64,000 bases of DNA from Lutraria lutraria (lineage: Eukaryota; Mollusca; Bivalvia; Venerida; Mactridae). The first letter of the stretch is position 1, and each line of letters starts with the position of its first letter. This document shows, piece by piece, positions 24,313 through 39,300 of the stretch. A model generated the notes under the pieces. The model ran no database searches and was not told the origin of the DNA. It saw only the letters and a program-made list of their open reading frames with translations. The translations under genes were made by a program, and so were the position numbers. Where the stretch lies: the NCBI GenBank assembly GCA_964023205.1, contig OZ026835.1:11056414-11120413 (forward strand), read 5' to 3'.

Positions 24313-27300
24313 CTGAAGTAAAATATGGTTACATATTAGGAGGACATTCTGAGTTATTTTCGGCAAAAATAATAATAAGGCGTTATTTAAGATGTTGTTT
24401 CCTGCAGATGTAATCATCGGGGGCGGCGGGGGTATTTTAAAAAACACTGTGGTTGTAAATGCTAAAGGCCAAAATTATAAGGGTTGATGCATTTCTCTAG
24501 CTTTCTTTTGTGAATATATCTTTTGTACTTTGGAGGCACGATTCACCGCTCCCCCCATGTTTTCATACTTAGGTTTTGCTGTCATAAACTTCAAAGTCGG
24601 CGCTAAAAAAACAGTCGGTCGGGTTACTGCAAACGTGGCTATTTTGTCTAACCTCAAGAGGTATAATTAACAGCAAAGTATTCAATCACTGAATTCAAAG
24701 ATAAGTGCATCCTTTCTATAAATTAATTTTTGCTAACGAAAAAGATGAACAACCCAGTTGGAAATAGTGACTTATTCTTCACGTATACGAGTACATTGTG
24801 ATGCTCTATTTTATGAAATATGATTGTTGAAATGCTAAATACAGTACGGGCAGTTAGGAGATTTGGCAATAGTGAAGATTTGGACGCATACATTGATCAT
24901 TTAACTCCGGGCTTATCGAAATGACAAATAATTTTGGTCCCAAGGTAATACTAGTACCTTATAACAGTATTTCACAGTACTTTGTTGTATAACCGTTAAA
25001 ACAAAGATCCACTGACATACTAGTAGTCAAACTAACAAATTATGATCGACAAAACATTACCAAGCTCTAGCCAGCATTAACGCATAATTGGCAGCCTCTG
25101 TTTGTCCAACATTTCTCAACGATTTCACTAACTTTGATAAGGAAGCTGGCTTGTCTGTATAAACCTTCCGAATTAAGTCGAATACCTAGAAATATCATTT
25201 GAAAAATAACTTAAAGGCAGTTTGTAAAGACAGTAAAATATAGTGTTACAATGGTGGTCATTCAAATGTTGAGAGGAGGGAAGCGTTCGGTGATGTAGTG
25301 ACTATGGTGTCTGACTTGTAATCACAAGCCTCTCACCAGACAATATGAGGAAGTTGTCGAAGAATATTCTACCAAGGTGTTCACCAGGGGTCGTCCTCTA
25401 CCGTTGATGCTGATGAACGGGCACCGAGAGCACGGCGTTGATATAATTTGCGTCGTCAAGCACGACGTTCTCATTTTAACACTGATCATTGCTTTTATTG
25501 TTTCTCGATGCACTCTTTGTTCATCCGACTAACCATATTTAAAATATAAAATTACTAATTTTTTAAACTTGGCAAAAATTAAAATTTCATGTTTATTGAT
25601 CAAAACCATAATAATTGTGTTAATTGTGATACCTACACACCCTTACATAGTGTTTCTTTAGATATTAAAAAAAGTGTTGATTTTTTGCCACGGCAAGGCA
25701 TTTTGCCATGGCAAAACGCCTTTTGCCATGGCAAAGACAGTTTTCCTTTGCATTTTTCAAGAAATCTAGAAAAGATATAAGCATGGGACTAGCAATTTTT
25801 AAATAAATAACTAAATACTACAATTTAATAATGTTTTTGTTTCTCAAAAGTGCGTAAAAGTGGGGACTGTATTTGCCAAAGACCGGCGCGGCAAAAACAA
25901 ACCGGCGGAGGTTATTATATACTTGTAACCTAACTTAAAACAGATGGAGAACGTACCTTCATTGTAACCATTCCTTCACACGGGTAGCATTTCGTATTGT
26001 CAGTGATATCGAGAAAATCTCCTGCTGGTAAAGATAAATCTGTTACCAGCTCGTTAGTAGGCAGAGTTTTGTCAGCTACCATTGCAAAAAACGAATCAGT
26101 CATAGGTGCATGGTATGCTGAAATTTGTTTTAGTAAAACATGTTTGTAATAATATCTAAAAGTGTTTCAAAAGCACTCATTTGTAACCAAACATAATTTG
26201 GTTAGTTACGAAACGAATATATCAACTTTCTTAGCATTAAGTTTTTAAACTATATTAAGTTATAATGGACTCTGGTATTATGGTATGTGCCTTACATTTT
26301 CATAAGTGATGCGTTTATCTAAAGACATCTTAGTCGACCAAGTAGATGAAGAATTCTATTTTTTTCAACATACTATTAGCATTATTATAGACGAATTTGA
26401 TATTTACGCGTTTTTTCCCCAATTTTTTATGTTTCGTCAAATTATAAGAATCTGAACAGCAATACGTAGTAAAATATTCTAAAAGGCGTCAGGTTATTCA
26501 TTTGAGTTTGATTTGTCAGCTACAATGTAACGTCAGATAGTAAAGTTTCAGTATTCAGATCCACTGCTGGCTGATTGACTGAGTCAAATGACGGTGAAAA
26601 ATATATTTTGAAACCAACAGTCAAAGTCAAACGCGAGTTTGTATCACCCATGTCTTAAACTACTTAATTAAGCTCACTAGTCACATACTTGATTGACTTC
26701 AATAACCGGACGACAAGCTATATCTTAAGAAAAAATAAATAAAGCTTACATGTGGGTATCAATAGGTCATGCTTATATGCTGTTGTTAGCCAGTCATTAA
26801 ACACATCGTTTCTATTGGATGGGGTATTCTTCCTGTAAAAAGACGTAACTTTTGAATTTCACATTTTTTTCTGAAGATTTGTAACAAAATACGCGATAAA
26901 ATATCAATTGATGCTGATCTGATAACAGTCCTTATCACACTTAACGATTCCCTTGTTTAAGTATTACATACAAATACTATGTTGCTTAACATAACATAAA
27001 TACATAATAAGAACAAAACCTTGTCCAGGTTTGGGATTCCGTGGTTATTTTAAAACCAGTAAATCTATGTCTCTGTAATTTAGCTTTCTTTTTATCGTCT
27101 TTCATTTAAGCCGGTTTAGCAAGTTGTACCAATGAATGTGTCTTCTTTACGATGCTACCATTTGTATCAATTTACGATTACATGTATTTACAAAATAGAT
27201 ATTGCATTTTATTCATACCGGGCATGATGTTTTTCCATAAGTGCATTTCTACTTACCATGTTCTCAATTTAATCTGTAAATCATTTACAAGCCCTCTTCG

Positions 27301-30300
27301 TCCACATTTGTTTAGTGCTGACAACAAAACGGGTAAACCACGTGACTTGTACCCTCGGTGCTTTTCTCGCCACTCAAATAACAACTGTTGAATCAAAATG
27401 ATAGTGATAAAATAGAATGATTTGTATTTTTTTTTCAAACCACCAAATATCACTCAAAAATGATTCTATTGCGATACCCCGCGCACGGTTATGTTTGTTC
27501 GTCATTGTTTATATGTTTTTGAACGTAGTTTGGTTTGATGGGATTTGTATTGGGTCTGACAGTATTTGAGGAAAGTGGGGATTTTTGTATGACATTGTGT
27601 TACCTGGGAATCCTACTTAATCAAATTCTTCGATATTATGTGCACGTGATCTTACCATAAAAACGTAATTGTTTATTAATAAAATTACATCCATTTACTT
27701 TATAAGAAATGTTCATCTTATTTACGTATATTAGCTAATTGCAATAATAATAATAATATGCACTGGTTATAATAATAATAAAATGCACTGGTACCCCATT
27801 AACGGTCTCCTGTACATTTCCAGTGTTTTCCATGAAAGCTTGTTCAATAGTTTTAAATGGTATGCCCAAAAGGAGAAGGCATTTCCACCACATGTCGCCC
27901 AGCTCTCTCTGCATTTCCATCATTATTTTGTACGACAGGAAATCTGCAATCATGAAAAATACTTTTATACGTAGTTTTACGTAAGTCAGTAAATCTCAAC
28001 AGTATGAACACATTTGCCTTAGCTCATTCTGAATCTTGGGTCTATTTCATAGATCTATATATCTCAGGCCAGACAGTAGTTTTTTAACATAAAATCTTGC
28101 TTCCTTGTATGTAGTGTTGTTTTGGGATCTACTGTCAAATCTCTTGTAAGAATTGTAAATTAAATAAAAACTACAAACCTAGCTAAGAAATGTCTAAGAA
28201 ACGGGTCTTTGTTCCCGACTGAAAACCGATAAACAGAACAATCATTTTACCAACAATAATTGCTAGACCAGTGTACAACGTTTTGATCACAACTTAGGAA
28301 ATATACCTAAATCAGTTCAGATCTTAAAACATTAATTACTAACTATTAGGTGCAAATATTATTTCTACTTACTTGATCCATCAAGTTTAGACAACATGTC
28401 AGGATGGAACATCAGAAAAGTGACATCAACGGTCGATACAGTTTCACCTTCAATCCATTCTTGACCCGTCGCTGCTGGGTCACGGTCCCTATCGTCTGCT
28501 TTCTCCATCTTAATGAATGACAGTTTCCCCTTCATCATAGATGTATTTGAAAGGAGTCTGATGTTAAATATCTGATGAGATGATTCAAGCCTGGGTTGAA
28601 ATTCTACAATAACATCATTCTGTTCTATCAAATTCAAATCTTTGGCTACGACTTTGAACTTTTGCTTAGATCTGACTTTCAGCTCTTCTTCCGGTTGTTT
28701 GTCATTCATCTTACTGTGACATTCGTATCCTTCGCATTCCCAGTCAGTTACAATGCGCTTTGTCTGATCATTTTTACAGCATTGAACGACGATTTTGAAT
28801 GTGTTAGAGGTACCGAGTCGCCGTGAAAAACAAAGAAGTGTTACTGCATGCTCCCTACGTCGACATTTTCTATAAATACGACTTACTTGACTTGAAATGC
28901 TAGCAAAACTCGATGAACTGCCGAAGTTTTCCAAGTCTGTCATTGAGACTGCTGACGGAACCTCAACGCTAACTTTTCTGAAATATATCACCATCATTTA
29001 AATATGTGTCTAAAGAAAATACTCTTATAATAAGTTACACAAACGCTTACACCGATGAGAAGAGTAGTAACTAAATATGCTTAGAAAGTAAATACTAGTA
29101 AACTATAACAAGGAAGCATGGTAATCGTGAGTTCATTGGGATCCGGACGATTACTTAGTACTTAAATAGATCAAATTTCTCCACATCCGTTACTGTGAAC
29201 ACTGAAATTAAGAAGGGTGTGTTCAGGTGGGGGTGTAAAAACTACTGCGTATCTTATACTTTGCTATATAGCTGAGTTCAATATAACCGGGATTTTATGT
29301 GTTTCAAAACATTGTTCTCACATAGAAAATGAAGGCACGTCAAAGTAGATTCTGCCTTTTTTTATTTCATTGACACTGGACAACATTTTCCAGCTTTCTG
29401 GAGTCTCCTTATCAGGTTCTGCATTCATGGTTAAAATTATTAGGTGACCGTCACCTTGGTATGAGGTCGGTAACGGAATCTACAAAACAGATGTTAAGTT
29501 CATTGATTGCTGAAAATCAAAAATATTTTGTATTCTTTCTATAAAACGCATTTGTGTTTTTTTTCAATAACCAGGCAGCAAATGAAAACGTTGTCAAAGT
29601 GGTTAGATGTATGCATCTTATTTCTAAAAGCTACATGCTTATGATGAAAAAGATACCCCAGTAAACGCAGCTCTCACTAATTTCAAAACAAACCCTTGAT
29701 GAGCGGTAAATAACAGAAATTACTGATTTTGCTACATGTGTAAAATGTTACATGATATTAAAAAGTCACTAACGTAGAGAAAGCAAAACCAAAGATATGT
29801 GTACAGATTATTATAACAACAACAACATCTTTGTCCTTAATTATCTAAGTTTTTATTTTTGTCCTTTGAACAGTTTATACAACCAGCATCCTTGGCTACC
29901 AATAATTCAGCAATATACAGATATTAAGTCTTAATATATCGTAGAAACATAAACCCGTGGTCTTACAGTCAAAAGCCTTGGACTCTACCCACTAAACTGA
30001 CCAGTCGGCCATCGAACATGCCAAAGTCAGGATGGACATTGAAGAAGACAAAGGCGATGTAGAAGTGCTTCATCAACATTGATTACCTTTAGCGATATTG
30101 GCTTTAACAATTCCGTTCCACCACTATCAAGGGAGTAAAACGATGTTGTTGACAATACTGCGTCACAACCTGACAATACCTTGGCTAGTTCGTCTTCCTT
30201 TGGCGTATCTGTAATCTTTTTGAAGAAACAAAACAATGTATATTAGTTTTCATTTAAAATATTAAACTATATTGATATTTTTAAACTATACATACTTGTA

Positions 30301-33300
30301 GTATACCGAATGCTGCTACTTTATCTTAACAATACCTTAAAACCCATCCTCTAAAAAAGAAACGTATTTACCAATATACTTGAAACGCACTTGCCATTAG
30401 AAGTGACACGTTGGATAATACATGTACTAGTTGTCTGTGAATTGTGCTACTATTAAACTTATTTCCAGAGAAGTCATATCAAGTATGAACATGATTCTGA
30501 AACAAAATGTAGCATTTACAAAATAAGTGTAACATACATTTTGTAATAAAGCTATGATAAGAGTAAGTATCATTATAAGGACAGCCTCAAGCTATATCCA
30601 TATAATGACTATAGTTAATTTAAATAAAAAAATCGAAGACGTATCCGCTGTCACATTTACCCCCATCGTAATTGTAACCGTTTTGTCGAATGTATTTTGC
30701 GGAATGTCAAGCTGCACTCTTTCGTCAACTGTGGATGTAATATTTGTAGGACCTCTTCCAATGTTGAATTTTTCCAGTTTGGGTCTTGAGAGGACAATAA
30801 AGGAATTGAAACGTGTAATCTCTGCCGTCGCATTACAAATCCACTTCTGGAAATGCAATGAATACACAAGTTGGATTATTCTTTGATGACGTGAAATGTT
30901 TCCTGGAGACCAAAGAAATAGAACGAAAGGAGCTGTAAGCTTTAAGGTGTCGAACACCATGCTCAAATAAGTCAGCTTTTGGTTCAGATATTTTAAAAAG
31001 ATAATGCTTTCAATATTTAATACGCCAAAAGATGTTTACTCATAAATCACGTCAATTTGCTCTTATGATTTGTGTAAGCAACAATACTTACTTCTTGTTC
31101 TTCCTGAATATTATCCACTAATATATCATTGCCACGATCAGTCTTCAGGACCAGTTCTTCATTACTACTCGGTGGGCATGTGATTGGTATACAAATGTCT
31201 ATCACGACAGGGCCGGTAACACGTGACACTTTGTATTCGAACAATTCACTGCATACCTCTTCATCATCTTTGATATCTGGTAAAATATTTAGCGGAGATG
31301 GGTGTTTAGAAACTAAATTTCTTTAATTTGTGCATAGAATATTCTACTGTTGCCATGACGGCACATTTCTAATATAATCATAGACGTAGACGTAACACAA
31401 AATGTTGCCAATGACATTCTGTTCCGAACAGAAAATGATGGGAAGCAACGAGATACAGAAAGTAATGCTGTCAAACAATCATTTCATAAGTTCTTGTGTT
31501 GTTTATTATTTGAGGATAATTTGTAGTACCATAGTGACTTTTATTTATTATATCAGTAAGTCCGGAAAAAAGGGTACTGCATGCAATATACACTTTACGT
31601 CAGGGAGTTTTTTTCCAAAAGGTTGAGACTGAAAAATTATATTTGTGTCCGGAGATTATCCGACGTACTGTTATAATTATACACTTTGCTGACAGAAGGT
31701 AGGAAATCAATTCAAATTAAGTCAAACGTAATCTGGCATTTGGAGTAAGTGCAAGTCGCAGTATATGTATTCGAATAACTTACCGAATAGTTCGTTCGCG
31801 GAATCAGGGAAGCTTTTCTTTATTGACAGAGTAAACGACATCTCTTTACTTTCCGCGCCATGTGTTTCCGGTTTTAACGAGTCAGGCTTTGGTGTCATCT
31901 TTGGTGTCACGATCAAACCGAGATTTGGGAATGGCGTTGATTTGTCAAGTGGAATATCCATTTCTTCACGTATGATTTTGCTGAAGAATATTGTAAGATC
32001 ATGGAGAATATAGTTTACTATCATCTTAATAATGAACATTTATAAAGCTAGGCAACAGACCATGCAATAGTGTGTGGCGTTTATAGCAATTTTCTGGTTA
32101 AAATTCGAAACATTACCCATATTTCGAATGCACAGCTCATTTTCGCGGCCATAGTCCAGTGGTTTGTATGATGGATTAACCATGGCGTTCGGGGCTAACG
32201 CTTCTATAATGTCAATTTTCTTCCATAATAGGAGCACTTCCCGGCTCCTTATGGCGAGATAATACTGGTTAGAATACAGTCCAGGAAAACGTGTAAGGTA
32301 TTTAACTGAAATATCCTTCAAATACAGCGTTAAACCTACTGAAACAAACAATATTTTCATATAGGAAATTATTTCTTCATGCTAGAAATATTATAGTACA
32401 TCTTTCGATGACGATTGGTTGACAAAACATCTTATTTTAATGCCATTTTATACATACAAACCTTTCTTCAGCTTCTTGACTCTCTTTCGCGGCAGTTTCT
32501 TCAGCGACCTTCTTTGCAACAACTTGTATCTGCTCTCGCATACAATCGTTTTTGCTGATATCCATTGCAGTCTTACCATCCTTGTTAATAATATAGATAC
32601 GACATGAGAGTATTCATATAAACAAGAGGGCCATGATGGCGCTATATCGCTCACCAGATAAAAATACTCTTAGAGAAAATTATCATGAGCCTTTGTGAAA
32701 TTAATATCTAAGCTCTAGGCATTGTAGTTTTTGACATTAATATTTTTAATATGTTCCTATAAGTCTATATAAAATCAAGTGAACCCTGGAGCGGGCCAAT
32801 TTTGTCCATAGGGCAATAATTTGAACAAACTGGGTAGAGGTCTGCTAGACAATGCTACACATCAAATATCTAAGCCCTGTGGTTTTGAGCAAGAAGATTT
32901 TAAAAGTTTTTCCTATTGGTTGCCATGGCAATCATAGTTTTTAATGAAATTAATTCTTTTTAACAACTTTGGTAGAGCTTCATGCATGGAACATCCTTGT
33001 AAAGTTTCGTTGAACTTTTCCAACTGGTTAAGAAGGAGATGTTCTTTAAATCGATTGTTGACGCACGCACGCACACACGGACGACAGATATCGCGCGATC
33101 ACAATAGCGAATACAAACTGAAATATCCTCAATCCTGAACTATACCAATCTGTTTTGAATGTAAAATATAATGAAAACTTCTATATAATGTACCACAAAA
33201 GAAATCATGTTCGTGCTTACATTATGGCAGATGCTAGATCATCAGAACACTTGTACTACAGAATTATCAACGTATTCAGTCCAAGTTCAAAATATTAAAA

Positions 33301-36300
33301 GACAACTACATGTACCTGATCTCGGATATCAATGTTTATACCAAGTTGTATGAGGTTTTCTGCAACATTAAGATGATCTCTCGACACGGCAAGATGGAGT
33401 GGTGTACGTCCCTTCGCCTTAAAACAAATATATAAATGATGCTTGATGCTATTTTAAAGGTCAATGATGTATTGTAGTATAAGGACAGAACTTCTATGGC
33501 AGAATAAATGCTTATTTGACCAAACACTGCTAGAAAACTGGATAGTGAAATAAAATTTAGATTACATTGAGCAATGCTAAATGTTGAGATGCGGTATATA
33601 CTTCAGCCAACTAGTTGAGTGTATTACAAGAAGCTAACAAAACAATGTATCGCTAGTATTGCAAGTTGTATTCGATCTGCCTGCTTAGGTTCCCAGTGAT
33701 GTCCCACTGCCCAAAGTAACTTACTGTATCTGTTTTATTAATATCTGCTCCTTTGTTTACCAACATTTGTATGATTTCTCCATAGCCTTTAATGGCTGCA
33801 TGATGAAGTGGTGTCCATCCAAGCTAAAATAACAAGCATAAAAATACGGATTACAAATACAAGAGTAACAATATGTTTATTGCGACTTGTGGAACATGTA
33901 ATTTAGAATTCACCTGGTCTAGTCAATGTTTAAACTCTAAATCATCTCATTGATAATAAGTGCTGGCGTTCTGTTCTATTGTTGAGAGGCTTGTCTTACA
34001 TGAACTCTTCATACTTCCCCTGTAAAGGGACCATGTCTTTTGGCATGATCTAGATAAGATAGCTGATTAGAAAAGCAGTTGCCCAAAACGGCTGTCTGTA
34101 GATCCTCAAAAATATGACAAAATCATTTTTAATTCGAAAAAAACAAGGTGTAGCAGGAGTGTTTGTTTACAAACTGTTACCTTAGTCAAGAGATGTCTTT
34201 ATGGGTCCTGTTTTATGCAACTTACTGCGGGTTGTTGTATTCACTCCGCTATTTAAAGGGAAAGAATCCAGAAGCTACTTTCCGAGTCACATAATCTGGT
34301 CACCCACCTTTGTTCCCCGTTCTAACAAACAGTATTGAAGTCTAACCTTATCTGTTTTATTAACAGGTGCTCTTCTTTTCAGGCACATCTCCACCTCAGA
34401 AATTCTTCCTGCGTTACACAAGTGGTGAAGCACAGTCTTGCCAACCTTAAATGTGATAGCTACAGTTTAGTTACTCGCCAATATAAGGACAATGAGCCAT
34501 AAAACCCAATCAATCAAGCAATTAATCAATTAATCAATCAATCAAACAATATAATGTAGACAGAGAGATATAGATAAATAAAACAATCAAATAACCAGAC
34601 AGACAGTCAGCCAAACAATCCATCAATCAACTAATTATTGTTTAATGCTTCTTTTATGTAATGGTTCAGTGTATAAGGCACTGAAAATCACGTGTGATTA
34701 CACAATCTTAAATACTTACCTCATAAGAGATTTATATGGTATAATTTAACAATTATGGTAGAACAAGTCAGTGTTATCTTCCCTCGATGCTGATAATACC
34801 AGCCATTAAACATTAGTTCATTTAAGTAAATAGATTTGATAAAATGACCTTACATCATCTGTAACATCAAGAAATAATTTCCCACTTTCAGAAAGAAGGG
34901 TCGTCACATGAGCGTATGCCTTGTTTTTCGTTGCGTTTAGCAGCTGAAAAAAAAAACATAAACAAATAGTTTACCCATCTTTAACATCAGTTCATGGACA
35001 TACTCATGCATTTTCAGATTGTAAGGTAGCCAAATGGGAAATGGGAAAAACTCGTCAAATAAGGCATAAAAATGTTTCTTTCTGGTTTTGACCGACATTA
35101 TTTTACCCCGTGACCATAAACTTTTTATCAGGTCCGAGGAACAGTACAAACATTAACCTTTCCATACGCTTCCAAGAGCCAACTGAAAGCACCAACGTAC
35201 CCACCCCTTTTTAATGAGCATGTAACCAGAGACAATTTATTTTCTATTAATTAAGCATTTATGGTTTTAGTTGTTTCGTAAAAATTTTACAAATTTTGTT
35301 AGTGGTGTGCTTCATAGTTTTAACAATGTATTTTCAGTTTCTTTTTCCATCATTAATTGATATCAATGTTGACACTTATTATGTTTTTCGATCACCATTG
35401 TATGATTAACTATCCTGGCACAGACCAAACACAGGTTAAAACCATACTGTGAATATCAGTAACATTTCAAGTTTAACAACTAGCGCCAACACAGATTCAG
35501 AGCATGTTATTACTTAGAAAACTTCAAGGATCGGCAAAATTGTATCATGTGACTTGCATTTTGTAGATCAGTAACGAAGTTTAATAACTATAATTAAGCA
35601 ATGCTCTCATTGATTTCTGTTCTCTTGAAATGATTATATTGGGTGCAACAAGTGTAAAATCTCTGTGTAAATGAGTGGTATGGAATTAGAATTATACTGG
35701 AAGCGTGAGATAATTGTTTTATGTCCGATAATTGGACGTCGCTTATTAGTTATGACATTAAGTACGTTACATTCAGCTAGGCATTAATATCAACATTTGT
35801 TGGGATCAATCCGATATTAATAATATTACTAGGAGCAGTTGTTCACGATATTTGGCGTAAAAAGTCCTAGTTTCCGCTTACCAGACACAAAGCAAAAGCT
35901 CATTTTTCTGTTGTCCCTTTATTTGGGGTCTCCGTATATCTTCTTGTTGATACTTCCATTTTTCATTTGATCTATAGATATTTATACTATATTGCTTCAT
36001 TTAATAATGGGATTTAATTGTATTTGTGAATTTGATGTTAATAGAACTTATTCTGAATTATCATAAACGTGGCTAATTTATTGAGTCAGTACAATGTATG
36101 CTCAAAGTTATGTACACCATATTATCATTATTTCTTGGTTACCACTCAAGACAGACATGTTCTCCTCAATTATGGGCAATAATTATTATCGAAATTAGCT
36201 GTCCAACATGATGTATCAAATACGTACAAATGAGCATGCTATATCATTCGTTATATTGACACAGAGAAAGATGTCAACCTATTAGTCATAGTACTTCGCT

Positions 36301-39300
36301 TAATTGGTCTGAACTATCCACGGAAAGCTTTGAGAAGTTTTAAGAACACCGGTGATGTGGGACATGTGCGTGAATCACTGCCTGTGTAAGAATGTTGACG
36401 AAAACGAAAAGGTTTTGAACTTTCAAGATGTCAAAATAGAGTTGTTTCCTTTGTATAAATTGATATACAATGTACTAGTGACTTGTTTTCAAACGTGACG
36501 TTCGATTTCTATATCACACGCTATATATAATGATGCAAGTACCTACCACGGATACCCTGTCCGTTAATGACCTAAAACCGAGAACAGATTGGTATAACTT
36601 AAATTTCAGTTTTGTCTTCGAAATATATAATCATGAAAATTGTTCATTGGATACCAACTGTTCCCGGTGTGATATGTGAACTTCACATCTTATGTATCAT
36701 AAGAATTATAAAAAAAGATTTGTTAGCAAAACTTAAAGAATGATCATATGTAACGGTTTGCACTTGCAAACAAATGATAAACATATCTTGTTTTCCGCTG
36801 ACCGAAACAAAATTGCAATTTACCGTGAATTTGATTCATCAACAGATACCAGGGGCTCTTAGAAAAGGACAGCGCTTCAGCAAGTGTTAGAGACATTTTG
36901 AACTTTCGACACACGTATCAATCGTCATTTATTTCCTTTAATAAATGGATTTGTCGCTAAAAAACTCATTCCAAAGAACTGGACTTTGACACTTCATGAC
37001 GTTCGCTTTTACACCAAAGCCAAAGAATTGCGTCCTACAAAAAGGTGCAGGAACTTAATAACATGTCAGGGGATATCATTATTATCACATCCCTATATTT
37101 CGTTGGAATAAGTGAGAGGAAACGACCGATCTTGGCGCCAGGGTTTGGAGTCAGTGTTCTGAAGTCTATAGTTTAAAGGACTTATCGATTTCCAAGTTAT
37201 TACTGTCTAACTACCTAAGTCTTGAGCATATTATTTTCAGAAGATAAACAGCGACGGCATGATGATGTAGCACGTCATAAAATCTAAGCATTTTGTATAA
37301 ATTATTCATGTTTTGATTAGACCGAGTTGTTATTGAATGAATATTGTGTTGTTTGAATTGAGATAGGGTGGTACGTATGCAAATATATTCAGCATTATCA
37401 TTCAGACATTATTCACCATGTGTTCAAGCACGTTCAACATGTCAAAGATTATTCATATTAACGTAGGTCTAATCTGTTGTCCTCCACTGATTTCATGTTA
37501 AAGCATGTCAAACATTCGTCACGTTTTTTATTTCCTTACTTTTCTTAGGATATACTGAGTATTGTCACGTTCTGAGAACGATTTCAGCGAATACAAAACA
37601 TGGACCCTATCAAGTATATCGTGACTGTGCCTTTGTATCGTTAATATCTCCGTGTTATAAACAATATAACTCTCCCGTGTCTGTACTGAATTGACCATAC
37701 ATAAAACTCGAAAAATGTATAAGGGCTTTCTTAGCATTGCTAGACACTTCAGTACCATTATGTGTTTACTTAACCGAACGAAATATGAGCTTTTGTATGT
37801 TTTATAGAAGTTTTACGTTACGCCTACGTTGAAACTTGAAACTGGGAATAAAGTCAATGATAGTTTCACAATCCTGACAATATTGAAGTGGTAAAATTGA
37901 AATCTTAATATAATCGCGTTAGTACTGTGAGACTTTAATCAAAAGCTCTCCCTTGATATTTTATCGAATTACGAGCATTGTATCTACATGGTGACATTAT
38001 TGTTTTTCGCACGTCGCTGGCATGAGAACGCTATTTAATGCCGGTGTAATGTTTTCAAGCTCCCCCCGTTTCAAGTTACCCCCGTTAAAACGTTTTCAGA
38101 GTACCCCCGGGAATTTGAAAACGTTTTTAAGTTACCGGGAGGGGTACAATTAAAACGTTTTGAAATTACCCCCTCCGTTTTCAAATGCCCTACCCGGTAA
38201 TCTGAAAACGTTTTCAGGTTACCCCGGGGGCGCTTTGAAAACGTTTTCATAATACCCCCGGGTAATAATTCGAAAATTCATAATAAGAGAGAGCTTGCAC
38301 ACGAATAAGGAGATTACAATTTGTAACACATAAATGCATACATGTACTATATACAGTTATATGAGACTATACACGCGGTCCTTATGATGAAATCATACGA
38401 CGAAATCAAATGACGTCATATACTGACAAGTCCATTCCTTCATAATTATGGAATCCTATGATCGTTATTGCAATCTTGAATCATTTTGACAAAAAATATA
38501 TAAAAACAATAATTTTTATTAAGTATTGTTGGTTTTCTGAACACAAGTAAGTGTGGAATTGCACAGGTCATGTCTTGCATTTTTGTTAATTAATTGAATA
38601 AAGGCGCGTACTCTCCATAACCCTAATAGGATTCCATAGCTGCATATAATTATTGCGTATATTCAGTTTAGAAATACAGGAATTACATGTCAATAAACCA
38701 TGTTGACTGTGAATCATTTAGTATGAATTATAACCTGAAATATAAACGTTTTCGCCATGAAGAATCAACATAGGGAGGGGGGATCATTAAAACGGGGGAG
38801 GGAGTTTGAAAACGTTTTAATGTTACCGGGGCCGGTACTTTGAAAACGTTTTTAAGTTACCGGGGGGTAACCTGAAAAGGGGGGAGCTTGAAAACGTTAC
38901 ACCGGTGTAACGTTTTCAAGCTCCCCCCGTTTCAAGTTATCCGACGGTAACTAAAAAAACGTTTTGAGATTTACCCTGGGAATTTGAAAACGTTTTAAGC
39001 TACCCTTAGGGGTACAATTAAAACGGTTTGAGATTACCCCTCCATTTTCAAATGCCCTACCAGGTAATCTAAAAACGTTTTCATGTTACCCCGGAGGTGC
39101 TTTGAAAACGATTTCAGATTACCCCCGGGGGCGCTTTGAAAAAGTTTTCAGATTACCCTGGGTAATAATTTGAAGATTCATACTAAGAGAGAGCTTACAC
39201 ACGAATAAGGAGATTACAAACATATAACTGCATGTAATACAGTTATTTAGCAACCATAAAGTGAGTTCGATCCCCATCACATACGGTTTTGATTTTGCAT

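Noticed and set aside
28560..28615. CTGATGA ... GAAA, hammerhead-like on the plus strand
   Set aside because: It is antisense to a well-supported coding exon, and the interval does not form a proper stem II.
32040..32360. Minus-strand open frame of 106 codons between ANK-ZU5-DD exons 6 and 7
   Set aside because: It overlaps a plus-strand SINE and does not fit the phase of its neighbours.
36545..36585. Possible micro-exon on the minus strand (TTTTAG acceptor, GTAGGT or GTACTT donor) in ANK-ZU5-DD intron 1
   Set aside because: Its possible lengths (25 or 29 nt) are not multiples of three, so it cannot join exons 1 and 2, both in phase 0.
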